64,000 nt of DNA from Volutella citrinella (taxonomy: Eukaryota > Ascomycota > Sordariomycetes > Hypocreales > Nectriaceae). Below are positions 38,778-52,304 of the stretch, in pieces (position 1 is the first letter of the stretch; each line of letters starts with the position of its first letter). The position numbers and the translations under genes were made by a program. The stretch is from NCBI GenBank assembly GCA_034401135.1, contig JAWZSP010000007.1, forward strand, positions 3,038,001 through 3,102,000, written 5' to 3'. The notes under the pieces are model-generated. The model did no database searches, had not been told where the DNA came from, and was given only the letters and a program-made list of their open reading frames with translations.

Positions 38778-41720
38778 ATGACTGAGCCGGAGAACTTCGA
38801 GGAGGATCTCTTCGCCGATCTGTAATGTGCCTTGCTCTCATATCCTATTGACTCTAGGCTAACCGCGTGAATCGCCATAGTTACGACGATAACGATGCTT
38901 CTAAATCTGCGCCTCCTCCCAATGCACCCGAACCAGCCGCCCCAGAGCCCCAACCAGTCCAACAACCCGCCAGTAACGATCAAGTGGTCGCGTCACAGGC
39001 TACGGTTGCAGGAGCCCATGATGATTCCATGAACCAGGACCTGGACGATGACGACGATGATGTTGATTTCAACCTCGGTGGGGGAGGAGCTTCCTCCAGT
39101 ATGAACCACGCCATGATTCCACATGAAGATGCCCCGGCCCCCCCACCGTTCGGGACCGTACACAAGGCAAGTGCCAAAGAAGATGGGTAAGTCTATATTT
39201 CTCCTGCTAGTAATTTGTATTCTGCGTCCCTGTGCCCCTCAACGAGTGATTACTCGCCATGCGTTGCCTCCTCGTAGCGCTAGGTCGTGATGGCATTCAC
39301 GACATGGTGTGTCGGAGTTGGATCTGGGAGCAGCACCAAGATCACGGAAATTGGCTTGGCTGGAAAATGGTTCGAGGTCAGGTTGAAAGTGCGAGGCTTT
39401 GGCATCCATGACAGCAGAGCGCAGCAAGAGTTCAGGGCCATGATCAGCAAGAAAAACATTGGACACGTGGACCAAGATGAAGAAAAAAGCAGAAGAACAA
39501 GATGAGATCAAGTGCATCAAAGATTGCCCGTCAATCAAACTCGAGAGTTGCTGGAGCAGGAGGAGGACGACAAAACATCAGAACTAGGACACCACCCTGT
39601 GGATTACTCCGAGCAGAAGATCATTCGACCTAGACAAGACGAGAGGTATATCTTTCGTCTCTTTTAGCCAGAGTCGCAGAATCTTTAAGCGCCCGACGAG
39701 ATGCAGTCTCTCGCGGGCATAGCAAGATTGCAGCGAATAGCGCTCGAGGCCGGTACCTAGCAAGAGTGAGAGAGCAGTCAAGACGATAGCACAAGACGAA
39801 AATATTTCGACCAAGCTGATCTGGCATCTCTCGCTGCATTGTCCCCGCCATGTCCTGGGCACCATGGCCACCCTGGCCACCCCGTCAGGCAGACATTCAC
39901 TTCTCGTGGGCCTGGAAACGAACTCAACGTGGACGACAACTCATGTGCGGATGGGGGCAAGAAGCCGATATTATCTTTCGCTTGCTTGATGCTACCTAGC
40001 CGAAAGCGGCTGAATATCCTGGGCTTGCAGAATGTGTGGATTTTCACAGTCTCGGCAGCACAGCGCATTAGACCTGCTGGGGGAGAACCAACACACCGCA
40101 CCACACCACACCACACCACCCAACCCAACAGGCTGGCCCGTTCGCGAACTGCAGACTGGCCAAGTTACAACAATGAGCCAAAGCCAAGCAATACGGGCCT
40201 CGATTTCATGCGAAGACCCCGAAAACTGCGACAGCCTGCTGCAAGCCATCCGGAACTCCATAGACGATCACTCGCCTCGACCACATGCCATGCCATTATG
40301 CCATTATGCCATGCCACTTTGCCTGCCTGATTTGTTGCTTTATAATGGTTGAGCTGGTAGCCAGCAGTAATATGCTAATACACTCGTACAGTAAGATGTT
40401 CATCGGTGGTCTTAATTGGGAGACGACGGACCGTAAGTGGTGCAATATTGCCAGAATGGGAGCGCCTTCTGACCATAGTAGAATCCCTACGAGATTACTT
40501 CTCCCAGTTTGGAGAGGTGGTGGAGTGTACCGTAATGCGAGATAGCAGTACTGGTCGCTCTCGAGGATTTGGTTTCCTCACCTTCAAAGACGCCAAGACT
40601 GTTAATATTGTCATGGTCAAGGAGCATTTCTTGGATGGAAAGATTGTAAGTGGCCTGGCCATGAACCGGCGTAACGGGCCAAGCTAATGCGTGTTGCGTC
40701 TAGATTGACCCCAAGCGGGCCATTCCTCGAGATGAACAGGAGAAGACCAGCAAGATTTTCGTCGGCGGCGTAAGCCAAGACACCACCGACCAAGAGTTCA
40801 AGGAATACTTTGCGCAATTCGGCCGAGTGGTGGATGCGACACTCATGATGGACAAGGATACAGGCCGTCCTCGAGGCTTCGGTTTCGTCACCTTTGAAAG
40901 CGAGGCTGGCGTGGATGCCTGCATCAATGTGCCATTGGAGATTCACGGCAAGCCCATCGAGGTCAAGAAGGCACAACCCCGCGGCAACCTACGGGAGGAA
41001 GAAGAAGCGTCGCGGCGCAACAAGTTCCGAAAGGATGAGCAGCCAAGCCAGGGTTCTGGCAACCAGCAGATGGGCAACAACGGAATGACGCCTCAAGTCA
41101 TGGCCCAGTACTTTCAGCGAATGCAACAGTACTTCGCCATGATGCAGAACCAGATGGCCATGAGCAGGGGCATGCAGATGAACCCAGCTATGATGCAGAA
41201 CATGATGCAGATGCAACAGATGCAGCAGATGCAGCAGATGATGGGCCGCGGTAACGGCGGCGATGCCAACATGATGGCCAACATGAACCCCCAGATGATG
41301 CAGCAAATGCAGCAGCAAATGATGCAACAGCAACAGCAGATGCAGCAGCAGCAGCAGCAGCACCAAGGGCAACAAGGCAACCAAGGCGGTGGCGGACGAG
41401 GCTACGACAACTACAACCAGTATCAGCAAGGAGGACGCCGAGGCGGCCGGGGAGGCTATGGCGGCAACGCTGGAGGTGCTGGGGGCGGCGGCGGCGCTGG
41501 CGGAGCACCCACTTCCTGGGAGGGCATGTATGATGATGTCCCCCAGCCGAATGCTGGCCAGGGCGGCTTCAACCGCGCCGACAGCGCTGGCACGCCGGAT
41601 CCCCAAAACGCGCCTCCAGCCAATGCGCCCACGGGGCCCAAGAACGCCGGCAAGCCCGGAGCCAACTACCGGGGTGGTGGCCGGGGCGGAAACCGTGGCT
41701 TTCACCCGTACTCCCGTTGA
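38778..41720 (+). CDS. hrp1: hnRNP-type RNA-binding protein Hrp1/Nab4
   Basis: It resembles the cleavage factor I subunit that binds UA-rich polyadenylation elements and shuttles with mRNA. Exons 38778-38821, 38881-39186, 40392-40432, 40482-40645 and 40704-41720 give 523 residues. An acidic, Pro-rich start (MTEPENFEEDLFADLYDDND) is followed by two RRMs: RRM1 from ~118 (KMFIGGLNWETTD, then GFGFLTF) and RRM2 from ~202 (KIFVGGVSQDTTD, then GFGFVTF). The linker IDPKRAIPRDEQEKTS is characteristic. The C-terminal 240 residues are a Met/Gln-rich, prion-like region followed by Gly/Arg repeats, ending RGFHPYSR. Intron 2 (39187-40391) is 1205 nt, far longer than any other here. RRM1 is split after WETTD by a 49-nt intron. 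Confidence 0.93.
40090..40122. repeat. ACACC-type short tandem repeat in hrp1 intron 2
   Basis: A run of CACCA/ACACC units inside the 1.2-kb intron, strand-asymmetric (C and A only). A second short tandem run built from ATGCC and ATTATGCC lies at 40282-40316, just before the splice acceptor region. Both are likely polymorphic. Confidence 0.75.
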
Positions 41721-43944
41721 TGATATTGTCCGATGGGAAGCTGCAGTGTTGAAGGTCTCTGCGAGGTAGGACGGACGTTGGGTATGGGTAGCTCCACGCG
41801 AGCCAAGGTCTTCTTCTGGGGAGAGAAGGCTTTGAATCGGACAGAAGCGCCGCGGTGGACGCGGAAGGGAAAACCAAACAAATAACAAAAATGTGTAATA
41901 CCAGCAAATACCTTAAGCCATAGAATTACGGGAATTCCGTTACGGGCACTGTTGTACATTATGGAATGCCGTGAACAGATACGTAAGAGACACCGTACCC
42001 ATCCAGAATGTTCTTGTTTGCCTCTGGTTTTGTGCTTGCTTTTTTCGAAGTGCCCCGGTACAGATAGTATTGCCACGACCCCCACAGATCCAAGTCTCGA
42101 TTCAGCTATCAACTTATCCATACCGCACTATGCGGCCAGTGGTATGCGGAGCCGACCAGTCGCTTTGCCCCGAGGGCTCATGTCTCATCTAGGTCTGTAA
42201 GGATTTGAAGGATGCAGTTGGGCGTGCCCATCTAGCCCTGGGATGCCCTCGACGACGACTACAATATCCCCCAAAGTGACAAAAGATCATGTGACCTTGA
42301 AGATAGGCAGGCCGCAATACAAAGCGCCAACCGGCTGAGCCAATTTCCGTCCTCTTTGGCTCTTCAGGTTGCATCGAGTTGTGGTGGGCCGTCCTCTTTC
42401 TCCCCCCAAGACGGAGGATTCGACAGCGAGGACCCACAACTAGCGGCTGATGCGTGCTTGTTGATAAGAGTGCCAAGGATTCAAAGAGCCCGGCTTCCTA
42501 GCCGGGCCCGGGTTCACTCTGGGAGGCCTTAGTTGATCGGAAAGTCGAGTGTCGGTGTTGGATCTAGTAGATGCTCGGCTCTGTGACAGAGCCGGCCAGT
42601 CACGCTACGAGTCCTTTTCAGTCCTCAGAATTTAAGCTACGGCTGAACTTGCGAGATTTCCTTTTCATCCCTTTCGCCCTTTCTCTCTACCTTATTCAAT
42701 GTTCTTATCGAGGGTGATGAATCCTACTTTGATACTACAACTCTGACCGGAGCATGGGAGAGTGAGAGGCCCATTGTGGCACGTGATACTACATGTGACT
42801 TGGCGATGCACCTTCCCCCCCTCCTTCTAGCCGAACACGTCCATTCGTCGTTGTTCCTGGGAGTGGATTGGACAAGCTAAAAGTGATGACGCCACTAATC
42901 GTCGTTTATGACCGCTGGCGTCATTTCCAGAAACAAGCTGAGCTCCGTGGCTGGAAAGCCAAGGTGAGAGGCAAGAATCGCTGGATGGCCACGCTGCGGG
43001 CATGGATGATGGGCAAATGCGCTCACGATTACGAGCGCTGCTGCGGTTGATGGCGGTTTCGCTCCGAGGGCAGACCAAAACAGCCATTCACCGCCAATCG
43101 TGAGCAGTGAAAGAGGGGGACGCGAGTGGACACGAGAGCAATTGCCAATTTATCGCATCTCACCCCCTGTCCTGCGTTGTTTTGTTATGGGACCGCCGGA
43201 GTCTGCCACCGGCCGGAGGCCTGCATCCTTCGACATCCTTTGACGGAGGTGCCTCACCAGCGTGGGAGACGCTGCTGTTGGATTCGCAAAAAGTTGGCAA
43301 TAAGCCTCAAAGGGACCGCGTTGGCATTACGTCTGCGGCGCTACGGTCGCGGGGGGCCTCGAGTTGCTGAAGATAAGGTCGAGAGATGACGGGACGCACA
43401 GCCCGCCAGCCAGCCAGCGTACTACGTAGAGCCAGTGCAGAGCAGGCCCGCGATTCGCGGCCCAAGACTTGCATGTGCCACCGGGACGGACGCTCACCCA
43501 CGAATCACGAATCCCACTCCGGGCCGCTCCATCACCTTCTTGGCCCCGTCATCCAACTCTGTTGCCCACCCCCATCCTCTCTGGACATATCGTATTGTCA
43601 TCGATGATACAGTAGGGTAGCCCAACAACCATCTGTCCGGCCTCAAGTCTGTAACAACTCCGAGAGAGTCCAAGCGCAAACCCCAGTTTTGGCAGGGATC
43701 CTCATTTCCCGACCCAAGCACAAGAGCCCACACAGACCCGGTTTTTTTTTCGCGTCACTGTCCAAGTCCAACACGTTGGCTTGATTAATTGCAACACGGC
43801 CCGGGGGCGCACTTTTCTCCCCCAACGAGTTTGAGAATCGACCGACATCCACCAGCCGAGCTGTCAATCGCGTCTGGATAGCCCGTACTCTCCATTCTTG
43901 CTCGCTGAACCCGCCTGAACTGCCGCCGCCGCACGCTGCTCGTC
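41721..43944. other. 2.2-kb intergenic region hrp1 / pct1
   Basis: It holds the hrp1 3' UTR and the pct1 promoter. A GC-rich hairpin lies at 42488-42507. Scattered CACGTGA/CATGTGA E-box-like words occur near 42290 and 42780-42797. A T10 run lies at 43742-43751. I support no gene. Confidence 0.55.
42488..42507. other. Perfect 8-bp GC-rich hairpin with 4-nt loop
   Basis: GCCCGGCT, loop TCCT, AGCCGGGC. It is directly followed by a second weaker stem (CCCGG/CTGGG around GTTCACT), giving a superficial tRNA look, but there is no A box or acceptor stem. It lies ~770 nt past the hrp1 stop, so it may be a 3' element or an unrelated small RNA fragment. Confidence 0.6.
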
Positions 43945-45436
<1,492 letters not shown>

Positions 45437-45789
45437 TGCGATGCATGTTGGTTGTTGGTTTGGCTTTTGTTTGACAGGAGAAGGAAGAAGAAACTTCAAA
45501 GGATGCAGGAGGTGGGGGGACTGTCGAACCACAACCGAGACTGCTGTTGCCGCTCTGTGTTTGGGAAATCTGTAATATCATCAATTGGCTGCTCATATTT
45601 GATACAGGCCGGTCAAAAGGCGTTCCGGCTTTCTGTTAGAAAAAAATGGTGTCTCTTGCTCGTGGACGCCCAGATACTGACACAAGTTGATTCGTGACCG
45701 GAGGAGCCCGTGAGTGAGTGATTGCCTGTCTGTGCCTTCAGTGCTGTCCTCGACCAACATGATGAAGGCGGGTGACTGGAGCCCCCCTC

Positions 45790-45895
45790 CTCTCATGGCA
45801 CTTCCAAGGATGCGAGTCCAAGGATCTCCCGCCTCCCCCCCTCTCTCGTGGCATCTCAAGGATGTGAGTCCCAGGATCTCGTGCCTCTCGCTCCC
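45790..45895. repeat. Imperfect ~53-bp tandem duplication
   Basis: Two adjacent units (45790-45842 and 45843-45895) share CTCTC(A/G)TGGCA, CAAGGATG(C/T)GAGTCC and AGGATCTC with few differences. They lie ~350 bp after the pct1 stop codon. Confidence 0.75.
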
Positions 45896-46435
45896 CTCCC
45901 CTCCCTCTAACCACCCAGCTGACGCCATCACAGCTATCGAATCCTATGCACGCCCTTTGGAATCATCGGACATCCCGACACCAAATGCTAAGGGCTGCCT
46001 GTTCAGGCAGTCATGGGTTAGTGAGTGATTGCAAAGACTCAAGGTTATGACTAGATGAACGGCAGGCCACGCGGTTGTCGGGGCGCCCAACCCGACCCCG
46101 CGGGCCATGTGGCATCGATCGCCAGCTGACAGTGACTGGCAATTGGCTCAACAGTGAACCCGCCGCGAGGTGCTAGCGGGAGAAGACCGAAAGTCTGCTT
46201 CTACGCTGCCTTCTAGCGGGTTTCTAGCGTTGCCGTAGACCTTCTAAGTTCTTGCCGGTCTGGCGCCTCGCTGGCGTTTGGCCCCAAGTTGATGGCCGGC
46301 CATCATTCCCTCTTTCTCTGTCTCTCTCACCATGCAAAGTGCCTTGCATTAGATCGGCAACGAAATTCTTGGGGTCGTCAGTCAGCCCCTCCGGGGCCTG
46401 GCTTGTGAATCCTGCCGCGGGGCGGAGTCCTGAAG

Positions 46436-46491
46436 CACCATGATGGATCGCGGGCCCATGACGGCCCCTTCGTCAACCCTCCATCATGGTG
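46436..46491. repeat. Perfect 12-bp inverted repeat, 32-bp spacer
   Basis: Left arm CACCATGATGGA (46436-46447) and right arm TCCATCATGGTG (46480-46491) are exact reverse complements. No flanking direct duplication is obvious, so I do not call it a transposon. Confidence 0.7.
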
Positions 46492-48111
46492 GGAGAGAGT
46501 GGGACATGCCGAGTCTAACTACGGAGAATTGGCACCTTTCTGGCCACGCCCCCTCCTCTACCCTGCGTAGTAATGGTCCTAAGAAGACAGCGTGACGGCA
46601 TCGCCTAGACGGTGGGATTGTCCCGTACATGCAAACGGAATGCATCTCGCCAACAACACGGCGTCTGCAAGGAGTGAGCTGCAGAACGGCGGGTGCAACG
46701 GCGTCCGCTGGAGTTGGCATTTGGGGGCTCTTCTGCCACATGGTGCGGCGTAGGGCAGCGGCTCGCTCGTCCCCTTGCCCTGTGCTCTTGCCCGTGCCCA
46801 TGAGATGGCTGGAGCGTGTTGCTAGGTGGCTCTCGCTGTCCTTGTCCGAGGCGGCCTTGATTACTGTTGTCCCGTGATATCGACGCCGTTTCAGCCACGG
46901 TCGGCCGCACCTTGTGTTTGACTACCGACTTATCATGGTTGTGCGTGGAGTTGTTGCGCAATAGAGTTTGCAGGCTTCTGGGGTTGATTGTTGGGTCGGA
47001 TGATATGGGTGGATCCCACCACGGCGTTGATCACGTCTGGAAGGCCCACAGCAGGCATGCTTCGGTAGCGAATTGTTTGCGGTGATGGAGTGGGTGGTCC
47101 TGGGCCCATCTGTAGCTCCCAGCATTGATTGCCTGGCTGCTACTATCACCTGCCGCCTTGATACGTAGTCGGAGCAGGACCGGGCAAGAGGAAGGACGTC
47201 ACGTCGTGTATTACTGCTTGTCCTTGTCTCTGTAGCTGCACTGCCATCCCACTCCTGCCTATACGAGAAGGAGTCGGTTTGGTTTGGTTCCGAGTGAGAC
47301 AATGCGGCGTAATTGCCAGCAACCCCCAGGGCTGGCTGAAGTGGGAATGAGACATGCCGAGCGATCGCGATCCCATATGCAACAACCTGGCGAAACAGGC
47401 AGGGCTTGTGCTGGAGAATACGGCCGTGGTACCATCCATCTCGTTCACAACCACTTGTGTCCTCGTGCCCTCGTCCCCCGTGCCTCTTGCCTGCCAGGCT
47501 TAGTGACAATGGTTCAAGACTAGCCGCAGACAAGAGAGGCCAGTTTGCGCGAGCGAAGGTGTTGATCGCTTCCCCTCCCGGCCACGTGCTGCTTCGCTTG
47601 TGCTGACCGAAAGGCCAGCTGGGGTCCAGTGCGGCCCCATTTGGTGGTGATGAGTTTCTAAGAAATATAGCCTCGGAGCCCCGGGGCCAACCAGCGTCGC
47701 GGGAGCGCGCATGGTGCATATGTGCCGTTCCGTATTTTGGGAATGGGGAGCGAGGCGGCGTGGTGCGCCAGGGATTGGGGATTGGGATCCAACTGCACGC
47801 TACCACTACTACTGCTGTTGTCCTGGGTAGCTGCGTGCGTTTGTCATGGCCGTTTTCTACCCTGTGGTGGTTGCGTCGTGCTGCATGTGCGTCTGGCAGC
47901 TGGCGTCTGGCCTTCCGTTCCTACGGACGGATGCACAAAGTGGCGGCGGCCGGTGCGTCTTGTGGCAACTGGAAGGATCCGCGTTGAGCAGTGACCGTCG
48001 ACGATGAACGGCATCGCACGGTCGGGGTTGGGGATGCCCGCTGTGGAGAAGGCGCCGGTGGGCCTCAGACGGCGTCGTCAGTCATCGTAGCGGTCTTCGG
48101 TCGGTCCAGCA

Positions 48112-48162
48112 GATGGGATAGAACGGGATGGGATAGAATGGGATGGGATGAGATGGGATAGG
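48112..48162 (+). repeat. GGGAT-type minisatellite
   Basis: About ten degenerate five-base units (GGGAT, with GGATA/GGATG variants and an occasional GAACG insertion) in a purine-rich strand. No function seen. Confidence 0.75.
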
Positions 48163-50548
48163 CCGAGAGGGTGGCCAGCCAGGCATCACCAGTGGTCAAC
48201 CACCTGCCGTGGACAGAGGCTGCGGGGCTGCTGGATGGGGAAGGGTGGACCAAATCTTGCACGTTCCCATCCACCCAGCGCGACGGATCCAAAAATAAAC
48301 TCTGGCCGTTGTTCGAGTTAGGCTGTCACCATGCCTATCCTACCCACCTCAGTAGTACCTTACCTATAGTGCCAGCAAGTTGCTGTTAGGTGGTGTAGTA
48401 AGGCATGCACTACCAGTAGTAATAGTCCGAGCCCTTAGGGGTGGCCTGTCTAGCTCCCAGTCCGTCGTGCTATGTAAGCGCCCGCTTGACCCCAGGCCAT
48501 GCATTGGTGGCTAGCGTAATAGCTGCCACCGCTGCACAGGCCTTCCTCAGGCCTTCCATCCGCTATCTCGACTTTGGGCTCCACGTGGACATACTATGTA
48601 GTCGAGGGAAGAGTGTGACAGTGCGAGTTGCTATCGCGACAATTGACGGTAGTGCTCTCCTTCCCCAAAGCGGCATCTCCTTTCACCGCCTGTATCCCAA
48701 GAACCGACGATCGTGAAGATCGTGAAAGCTCGATGGCAGATAGTTCATCTCTTGGCGCCCCCGGTGGTCCTTCGGAGCCCCATACCCAAAGCCCTGTGGA
48801 TCCTTGCTATCCTGTCCTATCATCCTATGCAAAGGGCACGGCCAGCCTGGCCAGTGATGTGTCGACTGCCTGATGCTCAACAGGCCATCTTCCTACCGTA
48901 GGGCTAGATCTGAAGACCCAGGCGCTTCGGAAGCGACACGCGCGCGGGGGGAGGGGGATTGTGGCAGTGTCCCAATACCTCAAAAACTCCCGAATAAATG
49001 AGGCCACAGCCCATGCGGCAGCACAATTGCCAATAAAATGACGGACGACAGGTTCCCAAAAGCAATAGGTAGAGCCAGGATAGCCTTCCCCTCTGGGCAA
49101 CTTTGGGCATGATGGCGTGGCACGGCCCAAGCTGCAAGTTGCAACCGGGTACCTTCGCCCGAGTCTACGGTACAGACGCAGCGTCCCGGTTGGGACTCGG
49201 GAGACCGCAGGCCTCGGGGCGGATGATGCGACGTACCACGAAACGAGGGGTGCGCATGCGGGCTGGAATACTTCATCACCCTCCCACGCAGCAGCCGTCT
49301 CGGATCGCGCCTGTGAGAGAAAAGGGGGATCATTACCTGCTTTGCTCCCGAGGCTGACGGAATCACTTGTTGTCTTGCCGGGCACTTAGCACGGCCTCGG
49401 TGACAGCAGTCTCGCAGCAGGCTCGGGAGAGGGATAAAAATAGAAGTTTACTGAGCCAAGACGGGCCCAATGAGGGGCCGCGGCCTCAGCCCCAATTCGT
49501 CCCCACCTGTCTTAGCCTCCCCACCGCAACGGGCGGGAGCCCCCTGCAGTCGCCCAAATAGACGCCCAAGCGGCTACGAGAGTCTCAGGTTTCGACGATT
49601 CGCGGCTCAACTCGCAAACAATTGGCGCCGACCAACCGGCCCTCTGGGTACGATGACAGGGGCAATGCAACCAGCAGTCAAACGAGCGGCAAGTGGGAAT
49701 CGAATGTTTGGTAGGCGGGGACGATGTCAGCGCGCCGCCTCCTTGCAGGTGTTTGCGGCTGGTGTTGTGTTGTTGGTGAAGATGATAGACAGAGGTGATG
49801 AACATGCACGCTCCTTTGATTCTGTGATGCAACACGGCACGGGGAATCACCAACAATGTTCGCTCTTGTTTGGGACCTGTCCCGTCCTTGCATCGCATCC
49901 GACCCCGAGGGCAGGATTGCCTCCTTCCCGTCGCCCCCCCGCGGTGCGTGGGAACCAACAGCCTGGGTTTGGGCGAATGCCACGCATGCGAGGGCGAGGG
50001 CCAGTCTGTGGAGCTCGGAGAATACCTTCCAACACCCGCCGGGTTTCCAGGATATCCCTGAGAGCGGGCGGCAATTTTTGGAACTATTTGCACAGGAACG
50101 CAGCCATCAGCCGCGCGCGCTCCAGCCCATCGTGCATTCCGCCGCTAGCTGGGCCAAGGAAGGGAGCGGCAGTATCATGACCACTTGAATCAGCCGCGCG
50201 GTCAGACTCCGCCACGGAATCTGCAACCGGCATCCGTGCGGCTCGCTCGGTCTTTCTATCTGTCTGCCTGCCTCCTTGGGTGTCTTCACAAGTCTCTCCC
50301 GCCCAGTGCCTTGCGCCATGCATGCTGCAAGCCTGCGCGTCCACTGCACTTTGCACTCATGATAGAATCTCGGGCTTTCTTTTGTAGCGCTGGCTTCGTA
50401 TCGGCACCCGATCCTTGGCGCTCCAGCCACCACCACAAGCGCCTCAAGGCGCCGCGCCTATCAGGTCTTGGCATTCAGAGTGGGCGTTGCCTTTGCCCAG
50501 CGACCCCATATGTGCGGCAGCCTGCATCACCTGCCCAGTATCGACAGA

Positions 50549-50568
50549 CCTAGGTACCTACCTAGGTA
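50549..50568. repeat. Nested palindrome CCTAGGTACCTACCTAGGTA
   Basis: Two CCTAGG palindromes 12 bp apart with TACCTA between them. This word type is, from memory, frequent in intergenic DNA of Sordariomycetes; its function is unknown to me. Confidence 0.6.
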
Positions 50569-52304
50569 TCCAGCCAGGTTAGCGACCCCTGGTAAACCAA
50601 ACACCAACCACACAAACAAGCAAGCGAGCCAAGTAAAAAAACGGAGCAACACATCGGCGGCACTCGGATGACATACCTCCTCGAGCAAGGGCCCCTAGCC
50701 TACAGGGCCCGTCCGCGCTTGCGTCAGTCAATGGGAGACGTCGGGGGAGGCGGGCGGCCGCCCTTCTAATTATGGGGACTCTTCTTACTGGACGGCACTT
50801 TACGGTTTACCAGGGCCCCAAGCACGCCGTTGGCCCGACACACAGAGCAGTACCACGAGTCGCATGCCCTCGCAAACGGCGCCTCTGCTTTGGGACATCG
50901 TCCTGTCTCTCGTGCCTGGATGTCTCAGCCAGCGGGCCAGGTCGCCCCCCCCTCAAAGACAGAAAGGCCGCATGGCGTGGAGGCCGTCTCAGACTCTCAT
51001 GGCAAGCCCGCGCCGACGGCCGCTTTCGGCAGTACCGCATCCCTCCGCTGGCAGCACAGTGCTGGCCGCGGTGCCGGTACCTGCCGCCAGTAGGCCCTGT
51101 CTGGTAAGGGGAGCCACTTGTTTCTTGGTAAGGGCACCAAGCACGCAATTAGGGTTCCGGGGGCTTGGGTGGGTGCGTTGCAGGGTGGGCTCCCGTTGTC
51201 GACGGCGCCGCTTAGACAATCGCGAGAGGTTGCTGTGGGACGGGCCAGCGAAAGGTTGTTTGGCGAATTAGCGCCTGTAAACGGTCCATCTGAGTCCCAT
51301 TCCCTGGCCATCGCTTCGACGATGTTGGCGGCGACCAAGCAGGCCAGCAAGTACCTTGCATCGCCCATGGGACCCCTTGTCGTGGACAGGCTGTCCCCTG
51401 TTGGCGCCCCCAGTCACCACCCTCAGTTGCATGGAAGCCCAGTTTCCAAGCCCACCCAAGCCCACTCAGAGCCCTCCCAGCGGTCCAACCCTTGCCTTTT
51501 CCTGCCTGCGCCCCGTTCTCAGCTGCTGGCCCAGTGGTTGCTCAGTGAGTCGCCAGCCCCCCCTCCCTTGCCTCTGCCCTGTAGCCTGCGCATATTGCGC
51601 CCCTCGAAGCCCGTGGTTTCCATCTTTGTTCGCTGAGACATGATGCGAGGTACTGGGTTTGCGGGCTGGCGGGTACCTGGCCTGCCTGCCCACCCCCGGA
51701 CGCCCTGCACGCGGTACACAGGATAGGCCTAATAATACATTCATTGCAGCAGTACGGAGTACATTGTCTCTCACGCACCCGCAACGAGCAGTGCCCATGC
51801 CCTGCCCTGCCAGCATTGCCCCGTTCAAGATCTCCCTTTTGCGCAGCCAGCCCTGCTGGGCAACAACCGCCCAGTCCCAGTTGGCAGTTGCCCAGCCGCT
51901 CCCTTCCCTCCTTCCCCCCCCACCTGCGTTTATCCCGCCTCGACATTCATTGCACTCCGCTAGTTGTCTCTTAGCTCCGAGCCGGTTCTGTCCCTATCCG
52001 AGACTTGTCCCTCTATTCTTACTCGTACAACATTCACTCCCCCCCCTCCCCCGGGATCCCCTTTCTACGCAGACTCCCCACACCACGAGCTGCTAGTGCC
52101 TGCTCTTGTTTGCGCACGTCCCGTTGACTTGCATCCACTCCCTCCTGGCCGTCTGCAACTCTACATGATCTAATCTAGTCCACATCTGCCGAGCGGGCCG
52201 TTCAGCCTCTGGGTGGCTGTGTACTACTAAGTTTGGCTCCTCGACTTCCACCTTCGTCCCAATCCATTCTCCCATAACCCACATAACTATCTCGGGTGCT
52301 AGCC

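Larger units (their letters stand above)
45437..52304. other. 6.9-kb gene-free region upstream of the C2H2 regulator
   Basis: The longest gap of the window. Open frames of up to 294 codons (46922-47806 -), 236 (49470-50180 +) and 186 (48825-49385 -) show no domains and random-looking composition, so I do not call them. It contains a ~53-bp tandem duplication (45790-45895), a 12-bp inverted repeat (46436-46491), a GGGAT minisatellite (48112-48162) and a CCTAGG palindrome pair (50549-50568). The last ~600 bp is strongly C/T-rich. A very long regulatory region or 5' leader of the transcription factor is likely. Confidence 0.55.

Noticed and set aside
42440..42540. tRNA gene
   Set aside because: The B-box-like GGTTCACTCT departs from GGTTCRANYCY, and there is no A box or pairing acceptor stem.
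46922..47806. 294-codon open frame on the minus strand in the large gap
   Set aside because: No recognisable domain, signal or repeat, and random-like composition. Long chance frames are common in GC-rich intergenic DNA. Expression data would be needed to revive it.
49470..50180. 236-codon plus-strand frame, with other overlapping frames on both strands
   Set aside because: Several unrelated long frames overlap here on both strands, which points to low stop density rather than coding.
52296..52304. Start of the C2H2 regulator at a GTG nine bases upstream
   Set aside because: No reason to invoke a GTG start when an ATG in good context (GCCATGG) follows at 52305.
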